Source of the DNA: Sipunculus nudus
Lineage: Eukaryota; Annelida; Sipuncula; Golfingiida; Sipunculidae
DNA length: 64,000 bases
Direction: 5' to 3'
Assembly: GCA_026874595.1 (NCBI GenBank)
Contig: CM049320.1
Span: 43,846,714-43,910,713, forward strand
The notes under the pieces are model-generated. The model made no database searches and was not told where the DNA came from. It saw only the letters and a program-made list of their open reading frames with translations. The translations under genes were made by a program, and so were the position numbers. Positions 1 through 11,312 of this stretch are shown piece after piece (the first letter of the stretch is position 1; each line of letters starts with the position of its first letter).

Positions 1-35
1 TGTATTTTGCCACTTTGTGGCGGGGGCATAAAAAT
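1..35 (+). repeat. Terminal hairpin of a Helitron/HINE-like element (truncated by window edge)
   Basis: The stretch CCACTTTGTGGCGGGGGCATAA closely matches the 3' hairpin at 22970-22998, so the window opens in the last bases of another copy of that family. The rest of it lies outside the window. Confidence 0.5.
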
Positions 36-243
36 TATAACATTCATCTAGTTGATGCACCATCTGGGGGGGGGGGGGAGTGCAGGGCTGAGGGGAAGCT
101 TGCTAGTAGTGGCCAATCTGAGCCAAGGCAAGCTGCCTGGGGTCAGTTACATAATGCAAGTGAAGGCTGTACTACCAGGTGGGCTAGATGTAAACAACAC
201 TTGACATGGTGTATGGAAACTTTAGTTTACTCTTAGTTTACTC

Positions 244-945
244 TTTAGTTACTCTTTTCAATCAATTCCTTTGAAATTTCAGATTTTAAAAGATTAAATC
301 CTTGTGTATATATGTTGTGAAAATTAAATCAACAGTGCTTACAGGGAAAAAACATGCTTTTTCCAAAGTTGGACAAAATTTAAGGTATTGATTTTTTATT
401 TATGCTAATAACTTGACAAATTTGCAAAAATTCAGATCTAATTTTGGGTAAACAATTGAATCTTGATTAAATAAAGTTATATTCCTGAAAAAAAGTCTCC
501 AGCTTCAGCAATTCTCATGTTAGGTGAGTAAAGATATTTCCTGATTTTTTAAAAAATTGCATTATATTTGGGCCCATAACTTCAAAATAATACCCAATAC
601 TGACTTAATTTTTGGTATGTTCATAATCATAGAAAATGTATGGAAGAAAATGAATACTAAATATGATCAAAAGTGGTTTTGATTTTAGGCAGCCTTGAAG
701 TGCAACAATGGCTTTTTAATGGAAAACGGAGGTTTTTCCTTAATATCTCGAAGGAACAAAGTCCTAATGACCCTATTTCTGTATGGTAGGAGATTTTGGG
801 GACATCTAATGGTATGCAAAGTTTTGGATTTGTAGGTCCAATGGTTTTAAAACGTGCCCTGTTAACGGACGGACGGCCTGACGGACGGACGGACAACGGA
901 CCATGACTATAGCTCAGATGACTTATAGTCAGCTGAGCTAAAAAC
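244..945 (+). repeat. Interspersed repeat, family with GACGGACGG tract and TAGCTCAGATGACTTATAG end
   Basis: This roughly 700-bp block recurs at 20130-20760, 20790-21535 and 40300-40975. Shared landmarks in order are a GGGCCCATAACTT motif, a stretch reading TTTTTCCTTAAT, the GACGGACGG run, CACGACTATAGCTCAGATG and a final CAGCTGAGCTAAAAA. No coding sequence is recognised; the open frames inside are repeat shadows. Confidence 0.7.
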
Positions 946-1162
946 TGCTATGTAGCCTTAAATATACCCGTAACATTTATTTGATAGAGTTTAGCAACTG
1001 GACATGTAATATGTGAGGATGAAATATATATATATATTACTCTTTAAATTTAACTTTCTTATGCGTTGACCTGATTTTTAAAGTTAGTACAATAAACAAA
1101 GCTTTACTGAGTGGAGAATAAGCAAGGTTCCATATATCAAATTGCAATTCATTGAAATGAGG

Positions 1163-1662
1163 TTGAACAGATATAGGGCCAAGTGAAATTCACCCTGTCT
1201 TGGTCAAAATCCAAGATGGTGGCCATCTTTTCATTTATAAGGGTTTCAAGTTTGTATAATGACTCTGTGAATGAATTCTGATTTGGCTGGTATTGAAATT
1301 GTGCTTGATGTGCCTTTGTTAACTAGCATATCAAACAGCAACCAATATTTGCTGAGTTCTGCATAGTAGTTGCATACTTTGTGATTGTAATCAAATGAAA
1401 GTCTCCTTTGCTTGGCTAGGTTTTTCTGTTTTGTCATGCCTTCTAATTGTTGAATTGTAGAACAGTTTTTATTGAAATATTTCATATTTCTTTCTTTTAA
1501 TTTCCCTCTAAATGCATGCTTACAAAATTGCTTTGAAAAGGTGATGGATGCAAGGAAATTTTCTGTAAAATCCAGAATAAAATTAGGAACTTTTACAATC
1601 AACTTAACTTTTATGTAAATCTCTGTTAGTGCAACTGAAAAATAACAAATGCATAGATCCAA
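1163..1662. repeat. Duplicated block, copy 1 (inverted copy at 4380-4685)
   Basis: The start of this block (GGTCAAAATCCAAGATGG, then CATTTATAAGGGTTT, then GTGAATGAATTCTG) returns inverted at 4455-4680, and the later part returns directly at 2085-2370. The right arm has about 100 bp of extra sequence. A minus-strand open frame of 138 codons (1246-1662) covers this block. I do not recognise its product. The direct and inverted relatives do not keep the frame open, so I treat it as non-coding repeat DNA. Confidence 0.55.
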
Positions 1663-2084
1663 CAGTGCTGATATTTAATATACATGTTGATTTTAAGTAC
1701 CTGAGCCCAACGTCTGTATCATTGTAATAAACTAGTCGAGTGATAAAGGCTTGGCTGTCTCCCTATGTGTAATTATCATTATTCCTATCAGAGTGGATTG
1801 TATAGTGGCCCACCCGAGGTCAGTGGTTTTCTCTGTGTCCTCTGATTTCCTCGATCATTTCCTGTATACCACCAAATGCTACCATCCGACTCATAATAAT
1901 AATTATAACTGACTGTACGATCCATATAAAATATATACAACAATACCATAAAATAAACAATTCAAATCAAATTAAGTCTATCTTACTTATAATATTTATA
2001 TCAGACTAAATTGTGTGCACGTTAAGATACAGACATATGTAGGAAGCTCACAACTGTCAGCTGTATAGATTCCATGCATGCCTT

Positions 2085-2370
2085 CTGTGTGCGTATTGAA
2101 ATTGTGTTAAAATGCCTTTTTTATCAGAACATCAAACAGTAAAACTTGGTAAAATTTGTATTTGCATGCTAATGAAAGTTTTAACAGCTTTGTAGAGGTG
2201 ATGGATGAAAGAAACTTTGCTATCCTGTCTGGTATCAGATCAGGAGCTTGATATATCAGTGAAGAATAGTGAGGAATTTTAAAAATCTACAAACATGTTA
2301 TTGAATTTTATCATGATCAACTTAACTTTAATATGAACCTTTGTTAGTGCAATTGGGATATATCAAATAG
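2085..2370. repeat. Duplicated block, copy 2
   Basis: A diverged direct copy of part of 1290-1660: the motif order ATTGAAATTGTG, then a TTTATCAGAACATCAAACAG-like tract, then GTGATGGATG, then CAACTTAACTTTA, is preserved. No gene is seen. Confidence 0.5.
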
Positions 2371-4197
2371 TTATACTGAAGTTAAATTTACATGTCCTTG
2401 TTGCATGTATTCGAGCACCATGTCTATTTCAATGGAAAGATTTTTATTCATAATTTATTTAGACTACATGAGTATGACAGGATATGCACATATGCAGAAG
2501 CTCACACCTGTTTGCTCTATAGATTCTATGATACTTTGGCCGTGAGTTGATGATGCAGCTTTCAAACTGTATGCTGGCATGAAGACAAAATCTGCACACA
2601 TTTGGAGGAGCACAACATGTTGCTGTATGCTACCTCTGAACTAAGATGATTAATGCATGACACAATCAACAAACATGTAAATACCTTTTGTACATTGCAA
2701 ATTTTGTGGTGTGTTAAAGATGCAGGCTTCAGACTGTATGCTCGTATGAAAGAATCAACACATGCCAGTAAAATATCAGTAAATACCTTACCAGCAAGTT
2801 GGCTTTCACTTTGCTACTCTAATGAAATAATAGGGTCCAATTTTCCTTCTTCTGCATTCCTGCTTCATCAACATCAATAAGAGTATCACTTTGCATAATG
2901 TGCTGCTGTCAATAAACTACTTTATTTGCTAAGGTTATGCACATGTTTAGACTGGTGTGGTATATCCATGTATTATTAGAAATATTTACAACATGTGTCA
3001 AACTTCAGGAGCAGGTGTTTTCAGTGTACAAGCCAGCTGATCTTTCCTGGATGTATGCTGAGAGAACTGAAGAGCAAAGCATGAGATAGAAAGCTGAATT
3101 CACATCAAAAAGGTCAAAATAAAATACACCCTCAGGTTCCAGAAATGCATTCTATCTGCATCATCTTGATAACATCAAAATTCAGTTCAAAGTTTGGTTT
3201 TGATTTTCACTGACTTGATTGTTGATTGTAAAACTTCTGTGCCCTACAGTTAAGTTTTATCCCGAAATGAAGAATGCTTGGGAAACTTCTATTTCACACC
3301 ACTCACTTCATCAAGTAAACATACATTAATTGAAATAGAAAATCTCTTAATATTATTACTGACCATTACTTTTACTGAATAGAAGAGTTCATAACATCAA
3401 ATTTTATAAAACTGCCAGCAACTGTTTTATGACCTATGTCTGAATAATTTCTTTTAGATTTGACAGGACAAGAGCATTTTCCTTCTGGTAAAAGACGCAC
3501 ACAATTCCAACTTACTATCAATTCTTTTCATCTGTGCATATAATGATAAATTATTTCAAATTAATAACTGTAATAACTATAAGTATTCCATTTATAAAAC
3601 AAGTGCATTATGTAAGCAAACTAAGTATTTAAGACAACAAGGGGGAATGCAAAGTCAATGTCAGCTCATTGGTTAGGATCATCTACAATATCATCAATGA
3701 ACCAAACTGCAAACTGCACAAGTATCTACATGTGCATGTGCTGATTCTGTTTTGCTCCATCAGGACATTGCAAAGATAACATATACAGAAGCAGGTTAAG
3801 GCATTGGACCTCAAATTTGTAAAATCTCACCAGAAACCAAGAGATTCACTCTAATTAACTTAAGTTTATCACTTCTTTCTAATGGAATGCCTTCTTTAGC
3901 GTATTGATAACCTCATTCTCATTCAATAGAAAGTGATGCCAGAAGGCATAAACCTATCCTTTTAAAAGAAAGAGTAGAGTACATTACAATGTTGTGAGCC
4001 TTCAAATATGTACTTCTCCTGTCTTCATGCAAGCAAAGTATGAAAGCTGCACCATCACCTTATGTCAAAAAGAGGCCTGACAGGTGTGGGCTTCTACATG
4101 TGTGTGTATCCTGCCATGCACGCATTCAGTCTAAAAAATATATAAACAAATATAATTTGTTTAACATGGATTGTACAACTGGCTATAATAACTAATA
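2371..4197. other. No gene recognised; short repeated segments
   Basis: A segment with GAAGCTCACACCTGT and GCAGCTTTCAAACTGTATGC occurs near 2030-2110, 2480-2590 and 2720-2760, and inverted near 4030-4140. The remainder is A+T-rich sequence without a supported exon. HPS3 exon 9 was looked for here and not found. Confidence 0.4.
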
Positions 4198-4375
4198 CAA
4201 GGCCCTTCCATAGCTCGGATGGCAGTGTGATGCAGGGGTTGGTGGAATCAGAGGACGGCATCAATCCTGGCGGGTTACTACAAACAACTCATAGCAACAC
4301 CAGGGATAGAACCTTGGTCGCCAGTGGAGAGAGATGAGCATTTTACCACTGGACTGTCCTTTCAATTATATTTAA
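4198..4375 (-). repeat. Possible tRNA-derived SINE
   Basis: On the minus strand a box-A-like CAGTCCAGTGGT is followed about 35 bp later by a box-B-like GGTTCTATCCC, the spacing of a tRNA-type RNA polymerase III promoter. The flanking text (CATAGCTCGGATGGCAG) also looks tRNA-like. The acceptor stem is not clear, so this is not called a tRNA gene. Confidence 0.4.
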
Positions 4376-4379
4376 AGAG

Positions 4380-4685
4380 ACATAGTTTTCAAATACTTAA
4401 AATTGAACAAATAAGTTTGACAGTTCCATGTGATGGTAAAAAAGGCAATTTTAGCACATAATTTCAATACCAACAAAACAATAATTCATTCACAGTCATT
4501 ATACAGACTTAAAAACCCTTATAAATGAATTTCATGACCCCAAAAACATAGATTGGTGCACTTGTATTGATTCTGGGGCAAACGCAACCCAATCGGGTTT
4601 TTATTTTGTAATTCAGTGACCATCTTGGTCGCCATCTTGGATTTTGACCAAAAAATGGTGAATTCCGATTGGCCACAAATCTGAA
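4380..4685. repeat. Duplicated block, inverted copy
   Basis: Reverse-complement relative of 1163-1310 and of the start of 2085-2370. With 1163 it forms an inverted pair enclosing about 3.5 kb, which could be the two ends of one large element or two independent insertions. Confidence 0.5.
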
Positions 4686-4759
4686 TATATTGAATTTTCT
4701 ACAGATTCTGTAAATTACAGTATTTCAAATAACAGTGATATTTAAATGACTGCTCTTAC

Positions 4760-4866
4760 TTAGAATAGTGAAGAGCAAGTGCAGATGCGGACTCTCTCAG
4801 CAGTGAGTCAGTGGATGTTCCTGTTGGTATTTTGAGCAGTTTGGATGTCCATAAGAAATGATTTAT
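4760..4866 (-). CDS. HPS3: HPS3 exon 8, tentative
   Basis: This exon is 107 bp, entering in phase 0 and leaving in phase 2. The acceptor is TTTTACAAGAG (AG at 4868-4867) and the donor TCTAA/GTAAGA (GT at 4759-4758). It encodes TSTDSLLRESASALALHYS, which weakly resembles vertebrate SCIHLLSEAHLLVRAALM, the segment expected after exon 7. Splice signals, phase and order fit, but the similarity is short and the acceptor is not strong. I found no later exon in 1-4759. Confidence 0.5.
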
Positions 4867-5084
4867 CTCTTGTAAAATATGAAGGACCCCAAGGCTGCTG
4901 AAATCTCTAAACCTCTCACTCAGCTCCATCTAATCAGAAATGAAACAACAATATCATTGACTAACACATGCAATGACTATACACTACTTCAACAGGAAAT
5001 ATTTAACCTAGTATTTACCTTTTTCTCTATACTTGTTGTAATTCTCTTTTCTTTTTTAAAGACTAGACCCAGTTGTGGCTCTGA

Positions 5085-5815
5085 AGTATATACAGAGCCA
5101 CAGGCCTCTGCCTTCATTTATCTAGCAGACGGTCTGTGCAGCACTTGTTGTGACCCCATGTGATCAGTGCCTGTCCTGGTGAGCTGGTGCAATGGTTTCT
5201 GCCAGCTGTGTGCATGTACCAGAGTAGTGAATTGGGGTTAGGTAGAAGTTTGTTTGTGAGTAGGTACCAATCTACTTTTCATGGAGCAGGTGCCCATTCA
5301 GTGGAAGAAGTCAGCACAATGTTGACTGGAACATGGCTGTGTGCTGGGCATGGAGACTTTTTGAAAACAGGATTTACAGGTATATGTTGGACTGAGACAA
5401 TGTTGGACTGCTGTGGAGTAGCTCGAGAGTGGTAAACAACCTACTGTAAGTTGTAGATTAAACTCTTGTTTATTGTCTTCCGCTATTTTTCTTCCCATCA
5501 TTTGATCATCACATAATCTCCCTCCTCCCCCCAATTTTGTGACAGCTTATTCAAATATTCAAGCCAGGGTTCCCATTCAGATTGTACCTCCAGGAAATTG
5601 TAATAAAGGCTTGGGAAGCGGTATAGAGCGAAGAAACGGTACAACCAATATTACATTCAAGCTAGGAGGGCCAGGAGGTTAGCAGTGATGATGTAACACA
5701 TGCACACTGCTGGCAGAAACAACACACTGGGTCACAAAAAGTGCTGCACAGACTATTTATGTGCTCTGTCTGCTGGATATATGAAGGCAGAGGCCTGTGG
5801 CTCTGTATACACTAC
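5085..5815. mobile_element. Fold-back element with inverted arms of about 125 bp
   Basis: Within the HPS3 exon 7-8 intron, 5086-5215 and 5690-5810 are inverted copies. AGAGCCACAGGCCTCTGCC on the left is matched by GGCAGAGGCCTGTGGCTCT on the right, and TTTCTGCCAGC by GCTGGCAGAAA. The loop of roughly 475 bp has no recognised coding sequence. The short open frames on both strands here are by-products. Confidence 0.65.
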
Positions 5816-5980
5816 AGTGCCTGAGTTAGACAGAGTCTGTATACACTACAGTGCCTGAGTTAGACAGAGTCTGTATACACTACAGTGCCTGAGTTAAACA
5901 GAGTCTGTATTACACTACAGTGCCTGAGTTAGACAGAGTCTGTATACACTACAGAGCCTGTATACACTACAGAGTCTGTT
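5803..5980. repeat. 34-bp tandem repeat, about 5 copies
   Basis: The unit reads TATACACTACAGTGCCTGAG then TTAGACAGAGTCTG. It begins at the outer edge of the fold-back element's right arm, so it may have grown from that junction. Confidence 0.8.
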
Positions 5981-6383
5981 CAAATAAATTTTCTAACTAG
6001 AAAGTAAGAATTTATATTTTACTAGACATCATTTAATTATAAAATAATGGAGGATCAGTACAGTGACACTTCCAGCCATTATTTTTTGTAGCACAATGAT
6101 TTATATGTACCAGCCTGCCTGGATCAGTGATAAGTAACTTGAACATCTCTCCAGTGTTGAAATCCTACTATTTTGATAGATGAAAAGTTTATATTTGCTT
6201 AAATTTGTTTTAGTTTAAATAGGAACCTCTCATTTTACAGCTAGAGTGTTAACAAGGAATCAACAGTTAATAAAAACCTACAAAAATATTAGAGTGCCAT
6301 GAAAACCTGATGATCTTGTTGATTTGATAATTATGTTTCATAAACTTGTTTTATATTGGTAGCTTTGTTTAATTGATTCATAC

Positions 6384-6453
6384 CATTTCCATGTAGAGAT
6401 GGTGAACATCACATCTGGATAAACAGTAGATGCTCCACATAACATCTTCACCA
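6384..6453 (-). CDS. HPS3: HPS3 exon 7 (small)
   Basis: This 70-bp exon is too short for most ORF finders. The acceptor is CTTTCCTTTCAG (AG at 6455-6454) and the donor GAAATG/GTATGA (GT at 6383-6382). With the two bases carried from exon 6 it encodes SGEDVMWSIYCLSRCDVHHL then YMEM, similar to the vertebrate segment [20 protein letters not shown]. It leaves in phase 0. The exon 6-7 intron is 4.7 kb and mainly the 51-bp array. Confidence 0.75.
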
Positions 6454-6515
6454 CTGAAAGGAAAGTTAAACAGGGTTAAATTATACAATGAAAATGTCTG
6501 AATGTACATTGTAAG

Positions 6516-7306
6516 TTTATTGTATCCCCAGACAAAGTTGGGATACTATGGTTAGGCACAGTTGCGCCGCCGCAGAGATTTCTTTCACTTTCAGTTGAGA
6601 TAACTCGAAAAATATTTCATGGATCTTTACAAAACTTATCATGAGTATAGATATGGGTGAGGGGACAAACCTTTTTAAAATGGTGTCATGACCTTAACAA
6701 GGAGAGTGACCTTAATCCTGAATAGGTCCATTGGGGGGGAAAATCACACAAATTCTTAAGTATCTCAAGAAATCTTGCATGGATTGATCCAAAAATCAAT
6801 TTAACAAAGATCTTTGATAGTGTTGTCATGTACCAGAAACTGGTGGCACAATCTTTTATCCTTTTCTTGTTTTTCATGCCATTTAATAACCCCATCATTG
6901 TCACTTGACAGAACTATGAGCATTATAAGTCAAAAACTAATAGACGGATTGCTTTTACATAATACATATACATAGATATGGGATAAGGAATGATGTATAT
7001 TTAAATATAAGGGACATGACCTTTCCTATGAGAGTGGCCTTGACCTTGAATATTGCCAAATGTGGTGAAAATCACACAAAATCATAAATATCTCAATAAG
7101 TGCTCAAAAACCATGCATGTCCATTGATCTTCCAATATTTGGTGAAAAATATTGTTTCTCAAGTTGATAGATGGAAGAAACCCTGGTTGCTTGCCAAGTG
7201 TCAGTATATGCTGCTGAAGATCAGAGCCTAATCTTAAAGGAGGGGATTAATTAAAATTTAATTGTCTGGAGACACTTTGGCACCTGCAGTGCCAAGAAAT
7301 TCTAGT
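6516..7306 (-). mobile_element. Helitron/HINE-like non-autonomous element, family with TTGGCAC inverted repeat
   Basis: On the minus strand it starts ACTAGAATTTC, followed by the inverted repeat TTGGCAC-TGCAG-GTGCCAA (about 7268-7296). It ends in the hairpin GTATCCC...GGGATAC (6522-6546) followed by AATAAAC. The same end pattern (CATAGTATCC, hairpin, GGATACAAT) is seen in the element at 34200-35912. The body contains two related segments with CTTGACC and AAAATCACACAAA. No protein is encoded. Classification is by architecture only. Confidence 0.55.
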
Positions 7307-7463
7307 TTCATTATGTATTTTTAGCTGTTGCAAGTGTCCAGTTGCTCTGTAATGGCAATCTGGCTTAACTTCATTCATCACTTTTCATAGTCATCAACTC
7401 TGCAGTATCTAGGTGATTCTGTTACTAAGTCAAATTCAACAACACTACTATACCTGTTGTAAA

Positions 7464-10400
7464 GCTGAGCTACAATTTGCCTAGTGACTACCGTACCCAT
7501 AGTCCTGGTAAGTCCCATGACAGAGCCACAAATTGCCTGGTGACTACCATAGTCCTGGTAAGTCTCATGACTGAGCTACAATTTGCCTGGTGACTACCCA
7601 AAGTCCTGGTAAATCTCATGACTGAGCTACAATTTGCCTGGTGACAACCTTTATTCCTGGTAAATCCATGACTGAGCTACAATTTGCCTGGTGACTCCCT
7701 GTAGTCCTGGTAAGTCTCATGACTGAGCTACAATTTGCCTGGTGACAACCTGTGTTCCTGGTAAGTCTCATGACTTAGCTAAAATTTGCCTGGCGACTAC
7801 CTGTTGTCCTGGTAAGTCTCATGACTGAGCTACAATTTGCCTAGTGACTACCTGTTGTCCTGGTAAGTCTCATGACTTAGCTACAATTTGCCTGGTGACT
7901 ACCTGTTGTCCTGGTAAGTCTCATGACTGAGCTACAATTTGCCTGGTGACTACCATAGTCCTGGAAAGTCTCATGACAGAGCCACAAATTGCCTGGTGAC
8001 TACCATAGTCCTGGTAAGTCTCATGACTGTGCTACAATTTGCTTGGTGACTACCCATAGTCCTGGTAAGTTTCATGACTGAGCTACAATTTGCCTGGTGA
8101 CTACCCAAAGTCCTGGAAAATCTCATGACTGAGCTACGATTTGCCTGGTGACATTCTTTATTCCTGATAAGTCTCATGACTGAGCTACAATTTGCCTGGT
8201 GACTCCCTGTAGTCCTTGTAAGTCTCATGACTGAGCTACAATTTGCCTGGTGACAACCTGTGTTCCTGGTAAGTCTCATGACTTAGCTACAATTTGCCTG
8301 GTGACTACCTGTTGTCATGGTAAGTCTCATGACTGAGCTACAATTTGCCTGGTGACTACCCAAAGTCCTGGTAAGTCTCATGACTTAGCTAAAATTTGCC
8401 TGGTGACTACCTGTTGTCCTGGTAAGTCTCATGACTTAGCTAAAATTTGCCTGGTGACTACCCATAGTCCTGGTAAGTCTCATGACTGAGCTACAATTTG
8501 CCTGGTGACTCCCTGTAGTCCTGGAAAGTCTCATGACTTAGCTACAGTTTGCCTGGTGACTACCTGTTGTCCTGGTAAGTCTCATGACTGAGCTAAAATT
8601 TGCCTGGTGACTCCCTGTAGTCCTGGTAAGTCTCATGACTGAGCTACAATTTGCCTGGTGACAACCTGTGTTCCTGGAAAGTCTCATGACTGAGCTACAA
8701 TTTGCCTGGTGACTACCTGTTGTCCTGGTCAGTCTCATGACTGAGCCACAATTTGCCTAGTGACTACCTGTTGTCCTGGTAAGTCTCATGACTGAGCTAC
8801 AATTTGCCTGGTGACTATCTGTTGTCCTGGTAAGTCTCATGACTGAGCTACAATTTGCCTGGTGACTACCATGGTCCTGGTAAGTCTCATGACAGAGCCA
8901 CAAATTGCCTGGTGACTACCATAGTCCTGGTAAGTCTCATGACTGTGCTACAATTTGCTTGGTGACTACCCATAGTCCTGGTAAGTCTCATGACTGAGCT
9001 ACAATTTGCCTGGTGACTCCCTGTAGTCCTGGTTAATCTCATGACTGAGCTACAATTTGCCTGGTGACTACCTGTTGTCCTGGTAAGTCTCATGACTGAG
9101 CTACAATTTGCCTGGTGACTACCATGGTCCTGGTGAGTCTCATGACAGAGCCACAAATTGCCTGGTGACTAACATAGTCCTGGTAAGTCTCATGACTGAG
9201 CTACAATTTGCTTGGTGACTACCCATAGTCCTGGTAAGTCTCATGACTGAGCTACAATTTGCCTGGTGACTACTCAAAGTCCTGGTAAATCTCATGACTG
9301 AGCTACGATTTGCCTGGTGACAACCTTTATTCCTGGTAAATCCATGACTGAGCTACAATTTGCCTGGTGACTCCCTGTAGTCCTGGTAAGTCTCATGACT
9401 GAGCTACAATTTGCCTGGTGACAACCTGTGTTCCTGGTAAGTCTCATGACTTAGCTACAATTTGCCTGGTGACTACCTGTTGTCATGGTAAGTCTCATGA
9501 CTGAGCTACAATTTGCCTGGTGACTACCTGTTGTCCTGGTAAGTCTCATGACTTAGCTACAATTTGCCTGGTGACTACCTGTTGTCCTGGTAAGTCTCAT
9601 GACTGAGCTTCAATTTGCCTGGTGACTACCATAGTCCTGGTAAGTCTCATGACTTAGCTACAGTTTGCCTGGTGACTACCTGTTGTCCTGGTATATCTCA
9701 TGACTGAGCTACAATTTGCCTGGTGACTCCCTGTAGTCCTGGTAAGTCTCATGACTGAGCTACAATTTGCCTGGTGACAACCTGTGTTCCTGGTAAGTCT
9801 CATGACTGAGCTACAATTTGCCTGGTGACAACCTGTTGTCCTGGTAAGTCTCATGAATCAGCTACAATTTGCCTAGTGACTACCTGTTGTCCTGGTAAGT
9901 CTCATGACTTAGCTACAATTTGCCTGGTGACTACCTGTTGTCCTGGTAAGTCTCATGACTGAGCTACAATTTCCCTGGTGACTACCATAGTCCTGGTAAG
10001 TCTCATGACAGAGCCACAAATTGCCTGGTGACTACCAAAGTCCTGGTAAGTCTCATGACTGTGCTACAATTTGCTTGGTGACTACCCATAGTCCTGGTAA
10101 GTCTCATGACTGAGCTACAATTTGCCTGGTGACTACCTGTTGTCCTGGTAAGTCTCATGACTGAGCTACGATTTGCCTGGTGACAACCTTTATTCCTGGT
10201 AAGTCTCATGACTGAGCTACAATTTGCCTGGTGACTCCCTGTAGTCCTGGTAAGTCTCATGACTGAGCTACAATTTGCCTGGTGACAACCTGTGTTCCTG
10301 GTAAGTCTCATGACTTAGCTACAATTTGCCTGGTGACTACCTGTTGTCATGGTAAGACTCATGACTTAGCTACAATTTGCCTGGTGACTACCTGTTGTCC

Positions 10401-10950
10401 TGGTAAGTCCCATGACTTAGCTACAATTTGCCTGGTGACTACCTGTTGTCCTGGTAAGTCTCATGACTGAGCTACAATTTGTCTGGTGACTAACCATAGT
10501 CCTGGTAAGAATCATGACTGAGCTACAATTTGCCTGGTGACTACCAGAAGTCCTGGTAAGTCTCATGACTGAACTACAATTTGCCTGGTGACTACCCATA
10601 GTCCTGGTAAGTCTCATGACTAAGCTACAATTTGCCTGGTGACCAGCCTTAGTCCTTGCAAGTCTCATGACTGAGCTACAATTTGCCTGGCGACTACCCA
10701 AAGTCCTGGTAAGTCTTATGACTGTGCTACAATTTGCCTGGTGACACCCATAGTCCTGGCAAGTCTCATGACTGAGCTACAATTTGCCTGGTGACTACCC
10801 AAAGTCCTGGTAAATCTCATGACTGAGCTACAATTTGCCTTGTGACTACCCAAAGTCCTGGTAAGTCTCATGACTGAGCTACAATTTGCCTGGTGACTAC
10901 CCATAGTCCTGGTAAGTCTCATGACTGAGCTACAATTTGCCTGGTGACTC
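7464..10950. repeat. 51-bp minisatellite, about 68 copies
   Basis: The unit is AGCTACAATTTGCCTGGTGA, then CTACCTGTTGTCCTGGTAAG, then TCTCATGACTG (plus strand); a few units are 48-50 bp. Variant units (ACAGAGCCACAAATTGCC, CTCCCTGTAG, AACCTTTATTCC) recur in the same order about 1-2 kb apart, so there is higher-order structure. The unit is 17 codons and leaves long open frames on the minus strand. These are interrupted, lie inside an HPS3 intron and look non-coding. On the plus strand each unit has a perfect donor-like GGTAAGT; on the gene strand many units carry CAACAGGTAG. Confidence 0.95.
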
Positions 10951-11210
10951 CCTGATCAGCCTACCTGTTAGCTATAGTAACTTCTCTGACCTTACATGAT
11001 AAGCCTACCTGTTGGCTGTAGTAACATATCTAACCTGACATGGTCAGCCTACCTGTTGGCTGTAGTAACATCTCTAACCTGACATGGTCAGGCTACTTGT
11101 TTGCTGTAGTAACATCTCTAACCTGACATGTTCAGCCTACCTGTTGGCTGTAGTAACATCTCTAACCTGACATGGTCAGCCTACCTGTTGGCTGTAGTAA
11201 CATCTGCCAT
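10950..11210 (-). repeat. 44-bp minisatellite containing the exon 6 donor, about 6 copies
   Basis: On the gene strand each unit reads GATGTTACTACAGCCAACAG (the last 20 bases of exon 6), then GTAGGCTGACCATG and CAGGTTAGA. Each copy therefore repeats the exon/intron junction with its GT. The true donor is at the high-coordinate end. Confidence 0.9.
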
Positions 11211-11312
11211 GGAGAGGAGAATCACATGCGAGTCTGTACATCTGACGGATGATGCCCCAATAAATGGCTGTATTGACAGCAAACTGGTCTCTGTGTCTAC
11301 TGGTGGAAATGC
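11185..11312 (-). CDS. HPS3: HPS3 exon 6, enclosed by minisatellites on both sides
   Basis: This exon is 128 bp, entering in phase 0 and leaving in phase 2. The acceptor is ACTTGCAG (AG at 11314-11313), immediately after a 28-bp array with almost no pyrimidine tract. The donor is CAACAG/GTAGGC (GT at 11184-11183). It encodes AFPPVDTETSLLSIQPFIG and VRCTDSHVILLSMAD, matching vertebrate ACPPVSMDVCALRIQLFIG and the segment ending NHIILLTKAE. This is one of the clearest similarities in the gene. Reading into the intron gives a stop (TAG) at once. The last 20 or so exon bases are part of the 44-bp minisatellite downstream. Confidence 0.86.

Noticed and set aside
1246-1662. 138-codon minus-strand frame as a HPS3 exon or transposon protein
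   Set aside because: No similarity to the expected HPS3 region, no splice support, and related copies of the block do not keep it open.
4198-4375. A true tRNA gene
   Set aside because: Box A and B are recognisable, but I could not form an acceptor stem or a clear anticodon arm; a SINE head is more likely.
7971-10922. Minus-strand open frames encoding a 17-residue repeat (MRLTRTTGSHQANCSSV-like)
   Set aside because: They follow from a 51-bp unit divisible by three; units of 48-50 bp and stops break them, they lie in an HPS3 intron, and no start, signal or domain supports a protein.
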